DNA of 64,000 nt, taken from contig JAFTKN010000010.1 of NCBI GenBank assembly GCA_017453255.1, forward strand, positions 380,486-444,485, given 5' to 3'. The notes under the pieces were generated by a model. That model saw only the letters and a list, made by a program, of their open reading frames with translations. It did not search any database and was not told the DNA's origin. Both the position numbers and the translations under genes were made by a program. The DNA is from Clostridia bacterium (GTDB lineage Bacteria > Bacillota > Clostridia > Oscillospirales > CAG-272). Positions 54,629-64,000 of the stretch are shown piece by piece (position 1 is the first letter of the stretch; every line of letters starts with the position of its first letter).

Positions 54629-55414
54629 ATGAAACAAATCATTTACAAAATGGAGCTTTTTGAGGGTCCTCTTGACCTGCTCCTTTCACTTATCCATAAA
54701 AACAAAATGAGCATAGAGGATATACAAATATCAATTATTTTTGATCAATATATGGATTATATTAGAACTATGCAAGCTCTTGACATTGAGCTTTCAACTG
54801 AATTCATCGTTATGGCGTCACAGCTTATGCTTATAAAGAGCAGAAAGCTTCTCCCTCGTGTTACCGAGGATGAGGAGGACCCTGTTGAGGAATTACAGCG
54901 TAGGCTTCTTGAATACGAGCGTATTAAAGAAACGTCTGGTGAATTAAAGGGCTTATATTCTAAATATTTTGGTCGTATGGAAAAGGATACTGACGAAATC
55001 TCTCCAGACCGCACTTATGTTGCTGACCATGATGTTAATTTGCTTACAAGTGCATTTATGCATGTTTTAAGCAATATTGAAATCAGCGATGAGGTTGCCT
55101 CTGAAAAAATTAAGCCCCTTATCAGCACAAGAACTGTTTCAGTTGGTGAAAGGGTTTATGCCGTTTTAAGAATTTTGGTAGTAAATAACGGTCGTGTTAA
55201 TGTAATTGATTGCTTTAGTGGAGTTCACACTAAGCACGAGGCAGTTGCTACATTTATGGCACTTTTAGAAATGCTTAAGGCAGGCAGAATTACTATCAAC
55301 GAAATTGACGAGCTTTATGCTCAAGACCAAATAGTTGATTTAAATAAAAACGTTTATATTGATTTATATACAGGCAAAATCAAAGCAGACAGTGAGGAAA
55401 ACAATGGATACTAA
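54629..55414 (+). CDS. scpA: Segregation and condensation protein ScpA
   Basis: The 261-residue kleisin of the SMC complex begins YKMELFEGPLDLLLSLIHKNKMSIEDI, with ASQLMLIKSRKLLP further on and a C-terminal winged-helix (VIDCFSGVHTKHEAVATFMALLEML). It links SMC heads during chromosome segregation. Length is normal. AGGAGC lies before the ATG. It overlaps scpB by 11 bases. Confidence 0.95.
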   Translation: MKQIIYKMELFEGPLDLLLSLIHKNKMSIEDIQISIIFDQYMDYIRTMQALDIELSTEFIVMASQLMLIKSRKLLPRVTEDEEDPVEELQRRLLEYERIKETSGELKGLYSKYFGRMEKDTDEISPDRTYVADHDVNLLTSAFMHVLSNIEISDEVASEKIKPLISTRTVSVGERVYAVLRILVVNNGRVNVIDCFSGVHTKHEAVATFMALLEMLKAGRITINEIDELYAQDQIVDLNKNVYIDLYTGKIKADSEENNGY

Positions 55415-56132
55415 TCTCGAAAGACTGGACCCTAAGTACACGGAAAATGCGATTGAAGCAATTTTGTTTGCTGCAGGACATCCTATTGAATATTCAAAAA
55501 TTGCAGAGGTGCTTGACTATTCTGTTAATCAAATCAAGAAAAAGGTTAGGGACTTTGCTGAAAAATATAATGCAGATGAGAAAAAGGGCATTATGCTTCT
55601 CTGCTTCGAGGAAAGCTGTCAGCTTTGCACAAAGGAAAAGTATTTGCCTTATATAAAAGAGGTTCTTGGTATTAAGAAGGGTGGAAATCTTTCTGCATCC
55701 TCATTAGAGGTTTTGGCTATTATTGCTTACAATACAAACATTAGACCTGTTACAAGAGCTTACATTGATGCGGTAAGAGGTGTTGACAGCTCATATATTG
55801 TAGCTTCTCTATGCGAAAAGAATCTAATTGAGCCATATGACAGACTTGATGCTCCTGGCAGACCTCATGTTTATCGTACTACACCAACATTTTTAAGATG
55901 CTTTGGTATTGAAACCCTTGAACAATTACCTTATGTTGAGCTTCCTATGGCACCTTCTGAGGGTGTTGTCATTCCTCTTGAAATCGAGGTTCCTGAGGAA
56001 AGCAAGGAAAATGTAATTGAGCAAATTGAGGAAAGTGGTCAAATCAGTGAGCCTACTCAAGATGTTGAGCCCTTTGATATGTCCGACGTTTCAGATGCTG
56101 AGGACGAAATTAACGGAATTGAGGAAGAATAA
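55404..56132 (+). CDS. scpB: Segregation and condensation protein ScpB
   Basis: The 242-residue protein has two winged-helix domains (AIEAILFAAGHPIEYSKIAEVL and SLEVLAIIAYNTNIRPVTRAYIDAVRGVDSSYIV, DRLDAPGRPHVYRTTPTFL). The C-terminal 60 residues form an acidic, Glu-rich tail. It binds ScpA in the SMC complex. GAGG before this ATG sets the start within scpA; a longer ORF reads inside scpA. Translational coupling with scpA is likely. Confidence 0.94.
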   Translation: MDTNLERLDPKYTENAIEAILFAAGHPIEYSKIAEVLDYSVNQIKKKVRDFAEKYNADEKKGIMLLCFEESCQLCTKEKYLPYIKEVLGIKKGGNLSASSLEVLAIIAYNTNIRPVTRAYIDAVRGVDSSYIVASLCEKNLIEPYDRLDAPGRPHVYRTTPTFLRCFGIETLEQLPYVELPMAPSEGVVIPLEIEVPEESKENVIEQIEESGQISEPTQDVEPFDMSDVSDAEDEINGIEEE

Positions 56133-56172
56133 GAAGAATAAAAAATAGATTAACTAAAAGGAGGGACATATT

Positions 56173-56808
56173 TTGCCATTATTTGCATGGATAATTATTG
56201 GCATATTATCGTTTATTGCCCTTTTAGTAATTATTTTGCTTATAGCAAAGGTAGAATTAAGAATTTCGTATAGAAACGAGCTTACAATTTCTGCAAAATT
56301 TCTCTTTTTACGCTTTAAGCTTTACCCTGAAAAGCAAAAAAAGAAAAAGAAGAAAACGAAAGGCAAAAAACCACAAGTTGCCTCTCCTAAACCACCTGCA
56401 AAAACGGAAGAAAAAAAGAAATCCGACATAATACCTAAGCTATTTGAATATCGTGAGACAGTTTTAGGAATTGTCAAGGAATTTGCAAGCGTGCTTCATT
56501 TTAGATTTTTAAATATAAATATAAAAATCGCAACAGATGATGCTGCTAAAACAGCTATTACCTATTCATTAGCTGTTCAAGGAGTGTCTTATCTTGTAAG
56601 CTTTTTAGACAATTATTCAAATATTGATGTTACCAAAAATTCAAGCATTAATGTTTATACCGACTTCTTATCTGAGGAGTCATCACTTGACGGTAGTGTG
56701 CTTCTCTATACAAGAGTATATCACGCACTTCCCGTCCTTATGAAGGTAGTAAAATTGGTTACACAGATTAAATTAAAATCGGAGGATACAAAAAATGGAA
56801 CAAACTAA
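56173..56808 (+). CDS. DUF2953 family protein
   Basis: The 211-residue protein has one N-terminal transmembrane helix (4-26), a Lys-rich linker (residues 54-80) and a C-terminal domain with LHFRFLNINIKIATDDAAKTAITYS, typical of DUF2953 (B. subtilis YtfI). It is membrane-anchored with most of the protein on one side. The start is TTG with GGAGGG seven bases upstream. It overlaps ytfJ by 14 bases, as ytfI does in Bacillus, pointing to a sporulation link. Confidence 0.8.
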   Translation: MPLFAWIIIGILSFIALLVIILLIAKVELRISYRNELTISAKFLFLRFKLYPEKQKKKKKKTKGKKPQVASPKPPAKTEEKKKSDIIPKLFEYRETVLGIVKEFASVLHFRFLNINIKIATDDAAKTAITYSLAVQGVSYLVSFLDNYSNIDVTKNSSINVYTDFLSEESSLDGSVLLYTRVYHALPVLMKVVKLVTQIKLKSEDTKNGTN

Positions 56809-57205
56809 GCAAAGCGAAATTATCAGAGTTGCCCTTGAAAATGTTAAGGGAATGGTTGATGCTAATGCTGTTACAGGCGAACCTATTAAAACAGAAAATG
56901 GCACTGTAATTATTCCTGTTTCCAAAATTTCTGTTGGTCTTGCAACAGGTGGTGTTGACTTTTTTGGAAAAAAATCTAACACTGACAAAAACTTTGGCGG
57001 TGGCGGTGGAACTGGTGTTTCTGTTTCCCCTGTTGCATTTTTAATTGTTGACAAATTTGGAAAGGTTGACATATTGAATTTAACTCAAGAGCCAAAGGAT
57101 GCAGTTAGCAAAATTGTTACCTTTATTGAAAACTCACCTGAGTTAATAGATAAATTTAAAAAGCTTTTTAGCTCCTCAAAAAAGAAAAAAGAGGAAGAAA
57201 AGTAA
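56795..57205 (+). CDS. ytfJ: GerW family sporulation protein YtfJ
   Basis: The 136-residue protein has the family core VIIPVSKISVGLATGGVDF, GGGGGTGVSVSPVAFLIVD and a highly charged Lys/Glu C-terminus. In B. subtilis YtfJ (GerW) is needed for activation of the cortex-lytic enzyme SleB during germination. GGAGG precedes the ATG. It overlaps the DUF2953 gene and precedes the D-Ala-D-Ala carboxypeptidase gene. Confidence 0.93.
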   Translation: MEQTKQSEIIRVALENVKGMVDANAVTGEPIKTENGTVIIPVSKISVGLATGGVDFFGKKSNTDKNFGGGGGTGVSVSPVAFLIVDKFGKVDILNLTQEPKDAVSKIVTFIENSPELIDKFKKLFSSSKKKKEEEK

Positions 57206-57275
57206 TAATTAAATAGTACTTATTCCTGCTTTTTTACGCATAATACCCTTGTAAACTAATTTTTATGAGGTATTT

Positions 57276-58391
57276 ATGAGTAAAAGGCTTTCTTTCGCAC
57301 TTTTTTCAATCGTTTTTTTGTTTGTTTTCTGCTTTTCTGCTCACGGAATAGATATTTCTGCTAAGGCTTCAATTTTGATTGAAGCTGAAAGTCAAAATAT
57401 CATTTATCAGAAGAATGCAGATATGGTATTACCTATGGCAAGCACAACAAAAATTATGACTGCTATTTTAGCTATTGAAAATTGCGAGCTTGATACTGTT
57501 ATAAAAATTCCAAGCCAAGCATGTAATATTGAAGGCTCAAGCATATATCTTCACGAGGGTGAAGAGCTAAGCATATCTGATCTTTTGTATGCTGTTTTAT
57601 TAGAAAGTGCTAACGATGCATCAATCGCTCTTGCCTATGCTACTTCTGGAGATTGTGAAGCTTTTGTTTCTCTTATGAACGAAAAGGCTCAAGAATTAGG
57701 TCTTGAAGACACACATTTTACTAATCCACATGGACTTGATGACACTGAGCATTATACTACTGCCTTAGATTTAGCAAGATTAACTGCTTACGCCCTTAAA
57801 AACCCTGTTTTTTCAGAGATTTGTTCTACCTATAAGCACACGATTCCTCTTGATAATGGTGAAGGAACACGAGTGCTTATTAACCACAATAAGCTACTTA
57901 GGCTTTACGAGGGTGCTTGTGGAGTTAAAACAGGATTTACTAAACGATGTGGTAGGTGCTTAGTTTCCTCTGCCGAGGTTGATGGAGTTAAGCTAATTGC
58001 TGTTACACTAAACGCTCCAAACGATTGGAACGACCACATTAAAATGCTTGATTATGGTTTTTCGTTGCTTCAATCGGTTTCGCTTTGCGAAAGTGGTGAC
58101 TATACCATTTCGCTTAACGTAATTAATGGCAAAAGTGATAGCATTTTAGTAACAAATTATGACAGCTTAAATGTAACGCTTGAAAAAGATAATATTGATA
58201 TTTCTGCAAAGGTAGAATATGACAGACTACTCTCTGCTCCTGTTTTACAAAACGATATTGTAGGAAGAATAGTCTTTTACAATAACAATAAAGAGATTGG
58301 CTCTGTTCCTCTTTACGCACTTGAGAGTGTTGAAAATATAAAATACAGCAAATCAATTTGGGAAAGAATTTTCGGAAAATGGAAAAAATAA
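57276..58391 (+). CDS. Serine-type D-Ala-D-Ala carboxypeptidase (DacF/DacB-like)
   Basis: The 371-residue PBP5-type enzyme has a signal peptide (SKRLSFALFSIVFLFVFCFSAHG). Its three active-site motifs are intact: SxxK in MASTTKIM, SxN in LLESANDAS and KTG in CGVKTGFT. It trims D-alanine from peptidoglycan stem peptides. The C-terminal domain is short. Position after ytfJ is as in sporulation clusters, so a spore-cortex role (DacF/DacB) is likely but not proven. It overlaps rluB by 13 bases. Confidence 0.92.
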   Translation: MSKRLSFALFSIVFLFVFCFSAHGIDISAKASILIEAESQNIIYQKNADMVLPMASTTKIMTAILAIENCELDTVIKIPSQACNIEGSSIYLHEGEELSISDLLYAVLLESANDASIALAYATSGDCEAFVSLMNEKAQELGLEDTHFTNPHGLDDTEHYTTALDLARLTAYALKNPVFSEICSTYKHTIPLDNGEGTRVLINHNKLLRLYEGACGVKTGFTKRCGRCLVSSAEVDGVKLIAVTLNAPNDWNDHIKMLDYGFSLLQSVSLCESGDYTISLNVINGKSDSILVTNYDSLNVTLEKDNIDISAKVEYDRLLSAPVLQNDIVGRIVFYNNNKEIGSVPLYALESVENIKYSKSIWERIFGKWKK

Positions 58392-59107
58392 GATTGCAAA
58401 AATTTTTTACCGATAATAAAATTATGTCACGCAGAGCGACTGAACGAGTAATTTCGGCTGGAAATGTTAAAATTAACGGAAGAATTGCTATTTTAGGTGA
58501 TAAGGTTGACCCAGAGTGTGATATAATTGAATATAATGGAAAAATTATTAAGCCCATAAGCAATAAAAAGACATATATAATGTTGAACAAGCCTCTTGGT
58601 TATGTAACTACCACCTCTGATGAAAAGGGGCGAGAAACTGTTCTCTCCTTAGTCAGCGAAATAGGTGAAAGAATCTACCCTGTTGGAAGACTTGATATGT
58701 TTTCAGAGGGGCTTTTAATCCTTACAAACGATGGTGAGCTTACTAATCGTCTTACTCACCCTAAAAATAACATGCCAAAGCAATATAGCGTCATTATAAA
58801 GGGAGAAATTTCTCCTGACGCTTTACATATACTTAATTCTCCTATGGAAATTGACGGATATAAGCTAAAGCCTGTCAAGGTTAGAATTGTATCTAATAAA
58901 AATGGTAATTCAAACACTATTTTTACGCTTAACGAGGGTAGAAATAGACAAATACGTAAAATGTGTGAAAAATGTGGCCTTACAATTATGCGTTTAACAA
59001 GAATTTCTATTGGAAAGCTCAAGCTTGGAGAGCTTGAACGAGGCAAATGGCGATATTTAACTAAAGACGAAATAGACTACTTATGTGGACGAAGGGAGAG
59101 TATATAA
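58379..59107 (+). CDS. rluB: Pseudouridine synthase RluB-type
   Basis: The 242-residue RsuA/RluB family enzyme has an N-terminal S4 domain (IRLQKFFTDNKIMSRRATERVISAGNVKINGR). The catalytic motif VGRLDMFSEGLLILTNDGEL carries the nucleophilic Asp, and the C-terminus has LNEGRNRQIRKMCEKCGL. It makes pseudouridine in 23S rRNA helix 93 (RluB position) by family analogy. The start is inside the end of the carboxypeptidase gene, as chosen by protein homology; Shine-Dalgarno is weak. It overlaps the next gene as TAATG. Confidence 0.92.
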   Translation: MEKIRLQKFFTDNKIMSRRATERVISAGNVKINGRIAILGDKVDPECDIIEYNGKIIKPISNKKTYIMLNKPLGYVTTTSDEKGRETVLSLVSEIGERIYPVGRLDMFSEGLLILTNDGELTNRLTHPKNNMPKQYSVIIKGEISPDALHILNSPMEIDGYKLKPVKVRIVSNKNGNSNTIFTLNEGRNRQIRKMCEKCGLTIMRLTRISIGKLKLGELERGKWRYLTKDEIDYLCGRRESI

Positions 59108-59490
59108 TGCTAACGGTCTTTCCTATTCAATCGAAGCTTGAACAAGAAGAGCTTTGCTTAAAGTGTAATGTTAAATACAATATAAATTCATTTGCGTATC
59201 GTGCTGATGATGAACATTTCATTGGAATTTGTCAGTTTAGATTCGAAAAAGGAATTGGTTACATAGAAAATCTCTGCTACGCACCAAATATCGAGGATAG
59301 CGAGGCAATGATTATCATGCTAAGAGCCACAATGAGCTTTATGCACAGGTGTGGTATTGGCGTATCAATTATTGAGGAAAACGCCACTACAAATGAGCTT
59401 CTTAAGCTTTCAGGCTACAGAAAAAATGAAGATAATCAGTATTTTATTGATTTAAATAAATTTTATGGCAGTAGCTGTTCAGAACGATAA
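59107..59490 (+). CDS. Small GNAT-like protein
   Basis: The 127-residue protein has a pattern that resembles a GNAT N-acetyltransferase core: FIGICQFRFEKGIGYIENLCYAP, then SEAMIIMLRATMSFMHRCGIG and a final beta strand near YFIDLNK. The Q/R-x-x-G-x-G/A acetyl-CoA loop is not clear, so enzymatic activity is uncertain. AAGGGAG precedes the ATG, which overlaps the rluB stop. It is the last gene of the lon-to-rluB run, followed by a terminator. Confidence 0.6.
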   Translation: MLTVFPIQSKLEQEELCLKCNVKYNINSFAYRADDEHFIGICQFRFEKGIGYIENLCYAPNIEDSEAMIIMLRATMSFMHRCGIGVSIIEENATTNELLKLSGYRKNEDNQYFIDLNKFYGSSCSER

Positions 59491-59513
59491 AAGCCGAGAT
59501 TTCTCGGTTTTTT
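59489..59513 (+). terminator. Terminator after the GNAT-like gene
   Basis: The stem AAGCCGAGA/TCTCGGTTT (with a G-U) is followed by T6. Confidence 0.85.
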
Positions 59514-59569
59514 CTTTGCTTTTTATATTATTATGTGTTCATATGTCGAATTTTGAATATTAAAAAAAC

Positions 59570-59620
59570 AACAAAAAAGTGTCATTTACCCTTTATTTAT
59601 AAGGGCTTATGACACTTTTT
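59570..59620 (-). terminator. Terminator of groESL
   Basis: Read on the minus strand, an outer stem AAAAGTGTCAT/ATGACACTTTT and an inner CCCTTAT/ATAAAGGG stem are followed by T6. It begins right after the groEL stop. Confidence 0.85.
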
Positions 59621-59625
59621 ATTAA

Positions 59626-61550
<1,925 letters not shown>

Positions 61551-61572
61551 TTTTATTTACCTCCATACATTT

Positions 61573-61599
61573 TTAGCACTTTAACCATTAGAGTGCTAA
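61573..61599. promoter_or_regulatory. CIRCE element (HrcA operator)
   Basis: TTAGCACTT, a 9-base spacer and GAGTGCTAA match the consensus TTAGCACTC-N9-GAGTGCTAA with a single change. It sits between the groES promoter and its start codon. Confidence 0.95.
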
Positions 61600-61609
61600 T
61601 ACAAGTATT

Positions 61610-61638
61610 ATTCTATATCCTATTATATTAAAAATCAA
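61610..61638 (-). promoter_or_regulatory. Promoter of groESL
   Basis: TTGATT and TAGAAT are separated by 17 bases on the minus strand, directly upstream of the CIRCE element. Confidence 0.7.
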
Positions 61639-61739
61639 GGGGTATAGACTATTGTTCACAAAATATTAACAAATTGCTAAAATTATAGTAATTGCAAGAA
61701 TTTTAAAGGAATATAATTAATTAAAAAGGAGTAATTACT

Positions 61740-62996
61740 ATGGATATTTTGTGTGGTGTAATAATGCCCTTTTTCCTTCTTTTCGTCGGCTTGATTTTCG
61801 GTATAAAATATAAATTTTTCTATCTTATTCATCCTATCAAAACCTTTAAAACCATATTAAAAAATCAAAAGGGAGGCTTTAAATCACTTTCACTTGCTTT
61901 AGCTGGTACACTTGGAGTTGGAAATATAGTTGGAGTCGCAAGTGCTATTTCGATGGGTGGATATGGCTCTATTTTTTGGATGTGGATTAGTGCTTTTTGT
62001 GCTATGAGCTTAAAATATGCCGAGGTTTGTCTTGCTATGAAATACAGAAAGCAAAAAGCTTCAGGTTATGAGGGTGGAGCTCCATTTTACATATATCACG
62101 GCTTTAAATCAAAATTAGGAAATAGCTTGGCTTTTGTTTTATCTGTAATTTTTGCCTTGCTTTGTGTTTCTAATTCACTGACAACTGGAAATTTAGTTCA
62201 AATTAATGCTGTTTCCAATATTTTACCTGTTTCTAAGCTGTTATTTGGTGCAATTTTTGCATTTTTATGTATGCTTGTAATACTTGGTGGCAAAAAAAGA
62301 ATAAGTGCCTTTAATTCAGTTTTAATCCCTTTACTTTCGTTGTCCTATACCATTGTTTGCTTAGGAATAATCTTAAAAAATGCAAGCTATATTCCAAATG
62401 CCTTTCTATTAATTATCAGGGACGCCTTTTCTAATAAATCAATTTGTGGTGGAATATTTGGATTTACTATTTCATCTGCACTTCGATATGGAGTTAGCCG
62501 TGGGGTCTTATCTAATGAGGCAGGCTGTGGAACCTCGCCCTGCGCTCACGCCTCTTCAGAATCAACAAGCGTTCATGGTCAAGGCTGTTTAGGGATTTTC
62601 GAGGTATTTGTTGATACCATTTTGTTATGTACCTTAACTGCTTTTGTTATTATTATCTCAAACACCTCACTAAATGGAAATTCCATGAATATAGTTATTA
62701 ATGCTTTTAGTATATTTTTAGGTACTGGTGGTAAATATTTCATTGGTTTTTCTTCTATTTTATTTGCTTTTGCAACCATTTGCACGCAATTTTTCTATGG
62801 CTCAGAATCCATTTCATATTTTACAAGGTCTAAAATTAGTTTAACTATTTACTCTGTTTTATTTTTAAGCGTAATTATTTTAGGTGCAATAATTCCAATG
62901 TCAGTAATGTGGCAAATATCAGATTTTGTTCTTGCTATTATGACTATTATCAATTTAATTTGTTTAATTTTTTTATTTAAAGAAACAAAAAAATAA
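61740..62996 (+). CDS. AGCS family sodium:amino-acid symporter
   Basis: The 418-residue protein has about ten transmembrane helices. AGCS markers are GTLGVGNIVGVASAI with GGYGSIFWMW near the N-terminus and RYGVSRGVLSNEAGCGTSPCAHASSES in the middle. The family imports alanine, glycine or serine with Na+. It is about 30 residues shorter than usual (typically 450+), the first helix being brief. AAGGAG precedes the ATG. Confidence 0.87.
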   Translation: MDILCGVIMPFFLLFVGLIFGIKYKFFYLIHPIKTFKTILKNQKGGFKSLSLALAGTLGVGNIVGVASAISMGGYGSIFWMWISAFCAMSLKYAEVCLAMKYRKQKASGYEGGAPFYIYHGFKSKLGNSLAFVLSVIFALLCVSNSLTTGNLVQINAVSNILPVSKLLFGAIFAFLCMLVILGGKKRISAFNSVLIPLLSLSYTIVCLGIILKNASYIPNAFLLIIRDAFSNKSICGGIFGFTISSALRYGVSRGVLSNEAGCGTSPCAHASSESTSVHGQGCLGIFEVFVDTILLCTLTAFVIIISNTSLNGNSMNIVINAFSIFLGTGGKYFIGFSSILFAFATICTQFFYGSESISYFTRSKISLTIYSVLFLSVIILGAIIPMSVMWQISDFVLAIMTIINLICLIFLFKETKK

Positions 62997-63020
62997 AAAG
63001 CGAGTGCAAATCACTCGCTT
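62985..63020 (-). terminator. Terminator of the XRE/bactofilin-like gene
   Basis: The stem AAGCGAGTG/CACTCGCTT with loop ATTTG overlaps the stop codon and is followed on the minus strand by TTTTTATTTTTTT. It may also serve the AGCS gene weakly. Confidence 0.85.
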
Positions 63021-63754
63021 AATTTGTTTATTGTTAGATTACCTTCTACTTTATCGCACCTACCAAGGCTATTACATAAAACATTTCCTACAATTTTATC
63101 TGCTTCTACGTTTCCGTTTACAGTCATGTCTCTTTTACAGATAATGTTACCCTTTACGCTTCCACCAATATCTATCTCTCTATCGGAATTTATATCACCG
63201 ATTACATCTTTTCCTATCGTTACCTCTCTATTGGAGTGAATCCCACCTGATATATTACCTCCAGCAGTAACCTCTCTGCACGCACATACACCACCACTTA
63301 TATGTCCGCCGACCACTACATCCCCAGTTGCATGTACTCCTCCTGAAACTGAACCTGTCACCGTTACATTGCACTGGCACTCAACACCCTTAACATCTCC
63401 AGAAAGCTCAACAGTCAATCTTTCAAGAATACTAACATCCTGAGGATTAGAGGCTTTTAAAATTTTTTTACCATGAAAAACAATTGCACGAATTTTTTCA
63501 TCATCCTCCCATGTTAATTCTTCGTACGTCATTGTAAGTCTTTTAGTTCTTGAAAACAGATAATCAATGCTACAATCAAATGTGTCCGCTAACTCTGTCA
63601 ACAAGGTAATATCTGGTGCTGATTTTGCAGTTTCCCATTTTGATACAGCTTGATAAGATATACCTAACCTTTCAGCTAAGGATTCTTGAGTAAAGCCTTT
63701 TTCTTTTCTTAATGTGCTTATATTTTTTGCTAAAATTTCATTTATATTTTCCAT
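63011..63754 (-). CDS. XRE regulator fused to a bactofilin-like beta-helix
   Basis: The 247-residue protein has an N-terminal XRE helix-turn-helix (residues 7-62, STLRKEKGFTQESLAERLGISYQAVSKWETAK). A short linker follows, then from about residue 125 a run of hexapeptide-like repeats of the type G-x-V-x-G (SVSGGVHATGDVVVGGHISGG, and later GDINSDREIDIGGSVKGNI). The repeat resembles bactofilin/polymer-forming (DUF583) beta-helices, which usually lack a DNA-binding domain. AAGGAAGTG precedes the ATG. Its own promoter is upstream. Function unknown. Confidence 0.75.
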   Translation of the reverse strand: MENINEILAKNISTLRKEKGFTQESLAERLGISYQAVSKWETAKSAPDITLLTELADTFDCSIDYLFSRTKRLTMTYEELTWEDDEKIRAIVFHGKKILKASNPQDVSILERLTVELSGDVKGVECQCNVTVTGSVSGGVHATGDVVVGGHISGGVCACREVTAGGNISGGIHSNREVTIGKDVIGDINSDREIDIGGSVKGNIICKRDMTVNGNVEADKIVGNVLCNSLGRCDKVEGNLTINKLSE

Positions 63755-63777
63755 CGTCCCACTTCCTTTCTGACTTT

Positions 63778-63806
63778 ATTATATCATAGTAAACTATTCA
63801 AAACAA
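63778..63806 (-). promoter_or_regulatory. Promoter of the XRE/bactofilin-like gene
   Basis: TTGTTT and TATAAT are separated by 17 bases on the minus strand. Upstream of it the repeat AGTTGAA occurs twice and CAACTGTTGGTTG is palindromic (63815-63845), which could be an operator for the encoded regulator. Confidence 0.5.
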
Positions 63807-63874
63807 CATACAGATAGTTGAAGTTTATCAACCAACAGTTGAAAAAAGCGAGTGTAAATTAAGATGATATAATG

Positions 63875-63906
63875 ATGGTAGACACTAAAAAAGAGGTGTC
63901 TACCAT
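63875..63906. repeat. Inverted repeat at the left end of an IS3-type element
   Basis: ATGGTAGACAC and GTGTCTACCAT (11 bp, perfect) are separated by 10 bases. The segment begins TGG and lies 39 bases before the transposase start, as in IS150-like left ends. It may also form a transcript-stopping hairpin. The right end lies outside the window. Confidence 0.6.
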
Positions 63907-63944
63907 TTTTCTATGGTATAATGTGAGAAAGGAAGGTGAAAGAA

Positions 63945-64000
63945 ATGGGACGACCAAAAGGTGGAACAAACAAATTCCACAGCAAAGAGGAAAAATTAGC
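63945..64000 (+). CDS. IS3-family transposase OrfA, N-terminal fragment (runs off the window)
   Basis: Only 18 codons are visible: MGRPKGGTNKFHSKEEKL. This is the characteristic start of IS150/IS3-type OrfA in clostridia (MGRPKGGTN followed by S-K-E-E-K). GGAAGGTG precedes the ATG and a TATAAT lies upstream. The remainder, including the helix-turn-helix and orfB, is beyond the end. Confidence 0.7.
   Translation, partial: MGRPKGGTNKFHSKEEKL

Overview
The window is a 64 kb piece of an AT-rich, endospore-forming Bacillota (Clostridia) chromosome. The low GC content, the strong Shine-Dalgarno sequences and the sporulation set (spoIIAA-spoIIAB-sigF, dpaA-dpaB, gpr-spoIIP, ytfJ/gerW, a sigH-like gene) support this. 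So do a SAM-I riboswitch on metK, a CIRCE element on groESL, a large Alu-type SRP RNA before dnaX, and a Pol I without a proofreading DxE motif. SLH-domain proteins and glycosidase (remnant) genes would fit an uncultured gut clostridium, but genus or species cannot be fixed from the sequence.

Layout. 1-5.3 kb (mostly minus): 5' part of recD2, SAM-riboswitch metK, then a DUF368 carrier / GH20 hexosaminidase / phosphoesterase operon. 5.4-9.1 kb: spoIIA operon, pyrophosphatase, two tRNAs, a lipoprotein. 9.2-15.3 kb (minus): secA followed by two unknown membrane proteins and a MATE exporter. 15.4-23.4 kb: trmL, cardiolipin synthase, dipicolinate synthase, trmB, polA-ispE. 23.4-27.8 kb: guaB, an AI-2E-family protein, enolase. 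27.8-32.4 kb: SRP RNA, dnaX-ebfC-recR, an exonuclease with a possible BRCT domain, and a decayed GH127 gene. 32.4-39.6 kb (minus): radical SAM pair, a P-type-ATPase-like protein without its catalytic motif, rlmB, zinc ribbon, sigH-like gene, DUF4364. 39.7-45.6 kb: gpr-spoIIP, mecA, an SLH protein, rqcH. 45.6-50.8 kb: an accessory island. 50.9-59.5 kb (plus): lon-ysxC-rseP-like-scpAB-DUF2953-ytfJ-dacB-rluB. 59.6-64 kb: groESL, an AGCS transporter, an XRE regulator fused to a bactofilin-like repeat, and the left end of an IS3-type element.

The accessory island is the least conventional part. It holds very small genes, stem-loops placed just before ribosome binding sites, a transposase-like gene that shares one palindromic operator with a divergent XRE repressor, and four minus-strand promoters that all match TTGACA-N17 with a TATAAT-type -10. 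These four promoters drive a 21-residue alternating cationic/aliphatic peptide gene, a structured leader RNA with a 14-bp perfect stem, an 86-residue unknown protein, and a terminator-bounded RNA of about 365 nt that has no convincing ORF. I consider the peptide gene and the 365-nt RNA the best candidates for something undescribed.

Working together, most core genes cover translation and rRNA/tRNA modification, DNA replication and repair, protein quality control (secA, lon, mecA, groESL, rqcH) and the sporulation programme. Start sites were moved inward from the longest ORF wherever a Shine-Dalgarno sequence decided the matter. All functional calls come from reading motifs; no database search was run.
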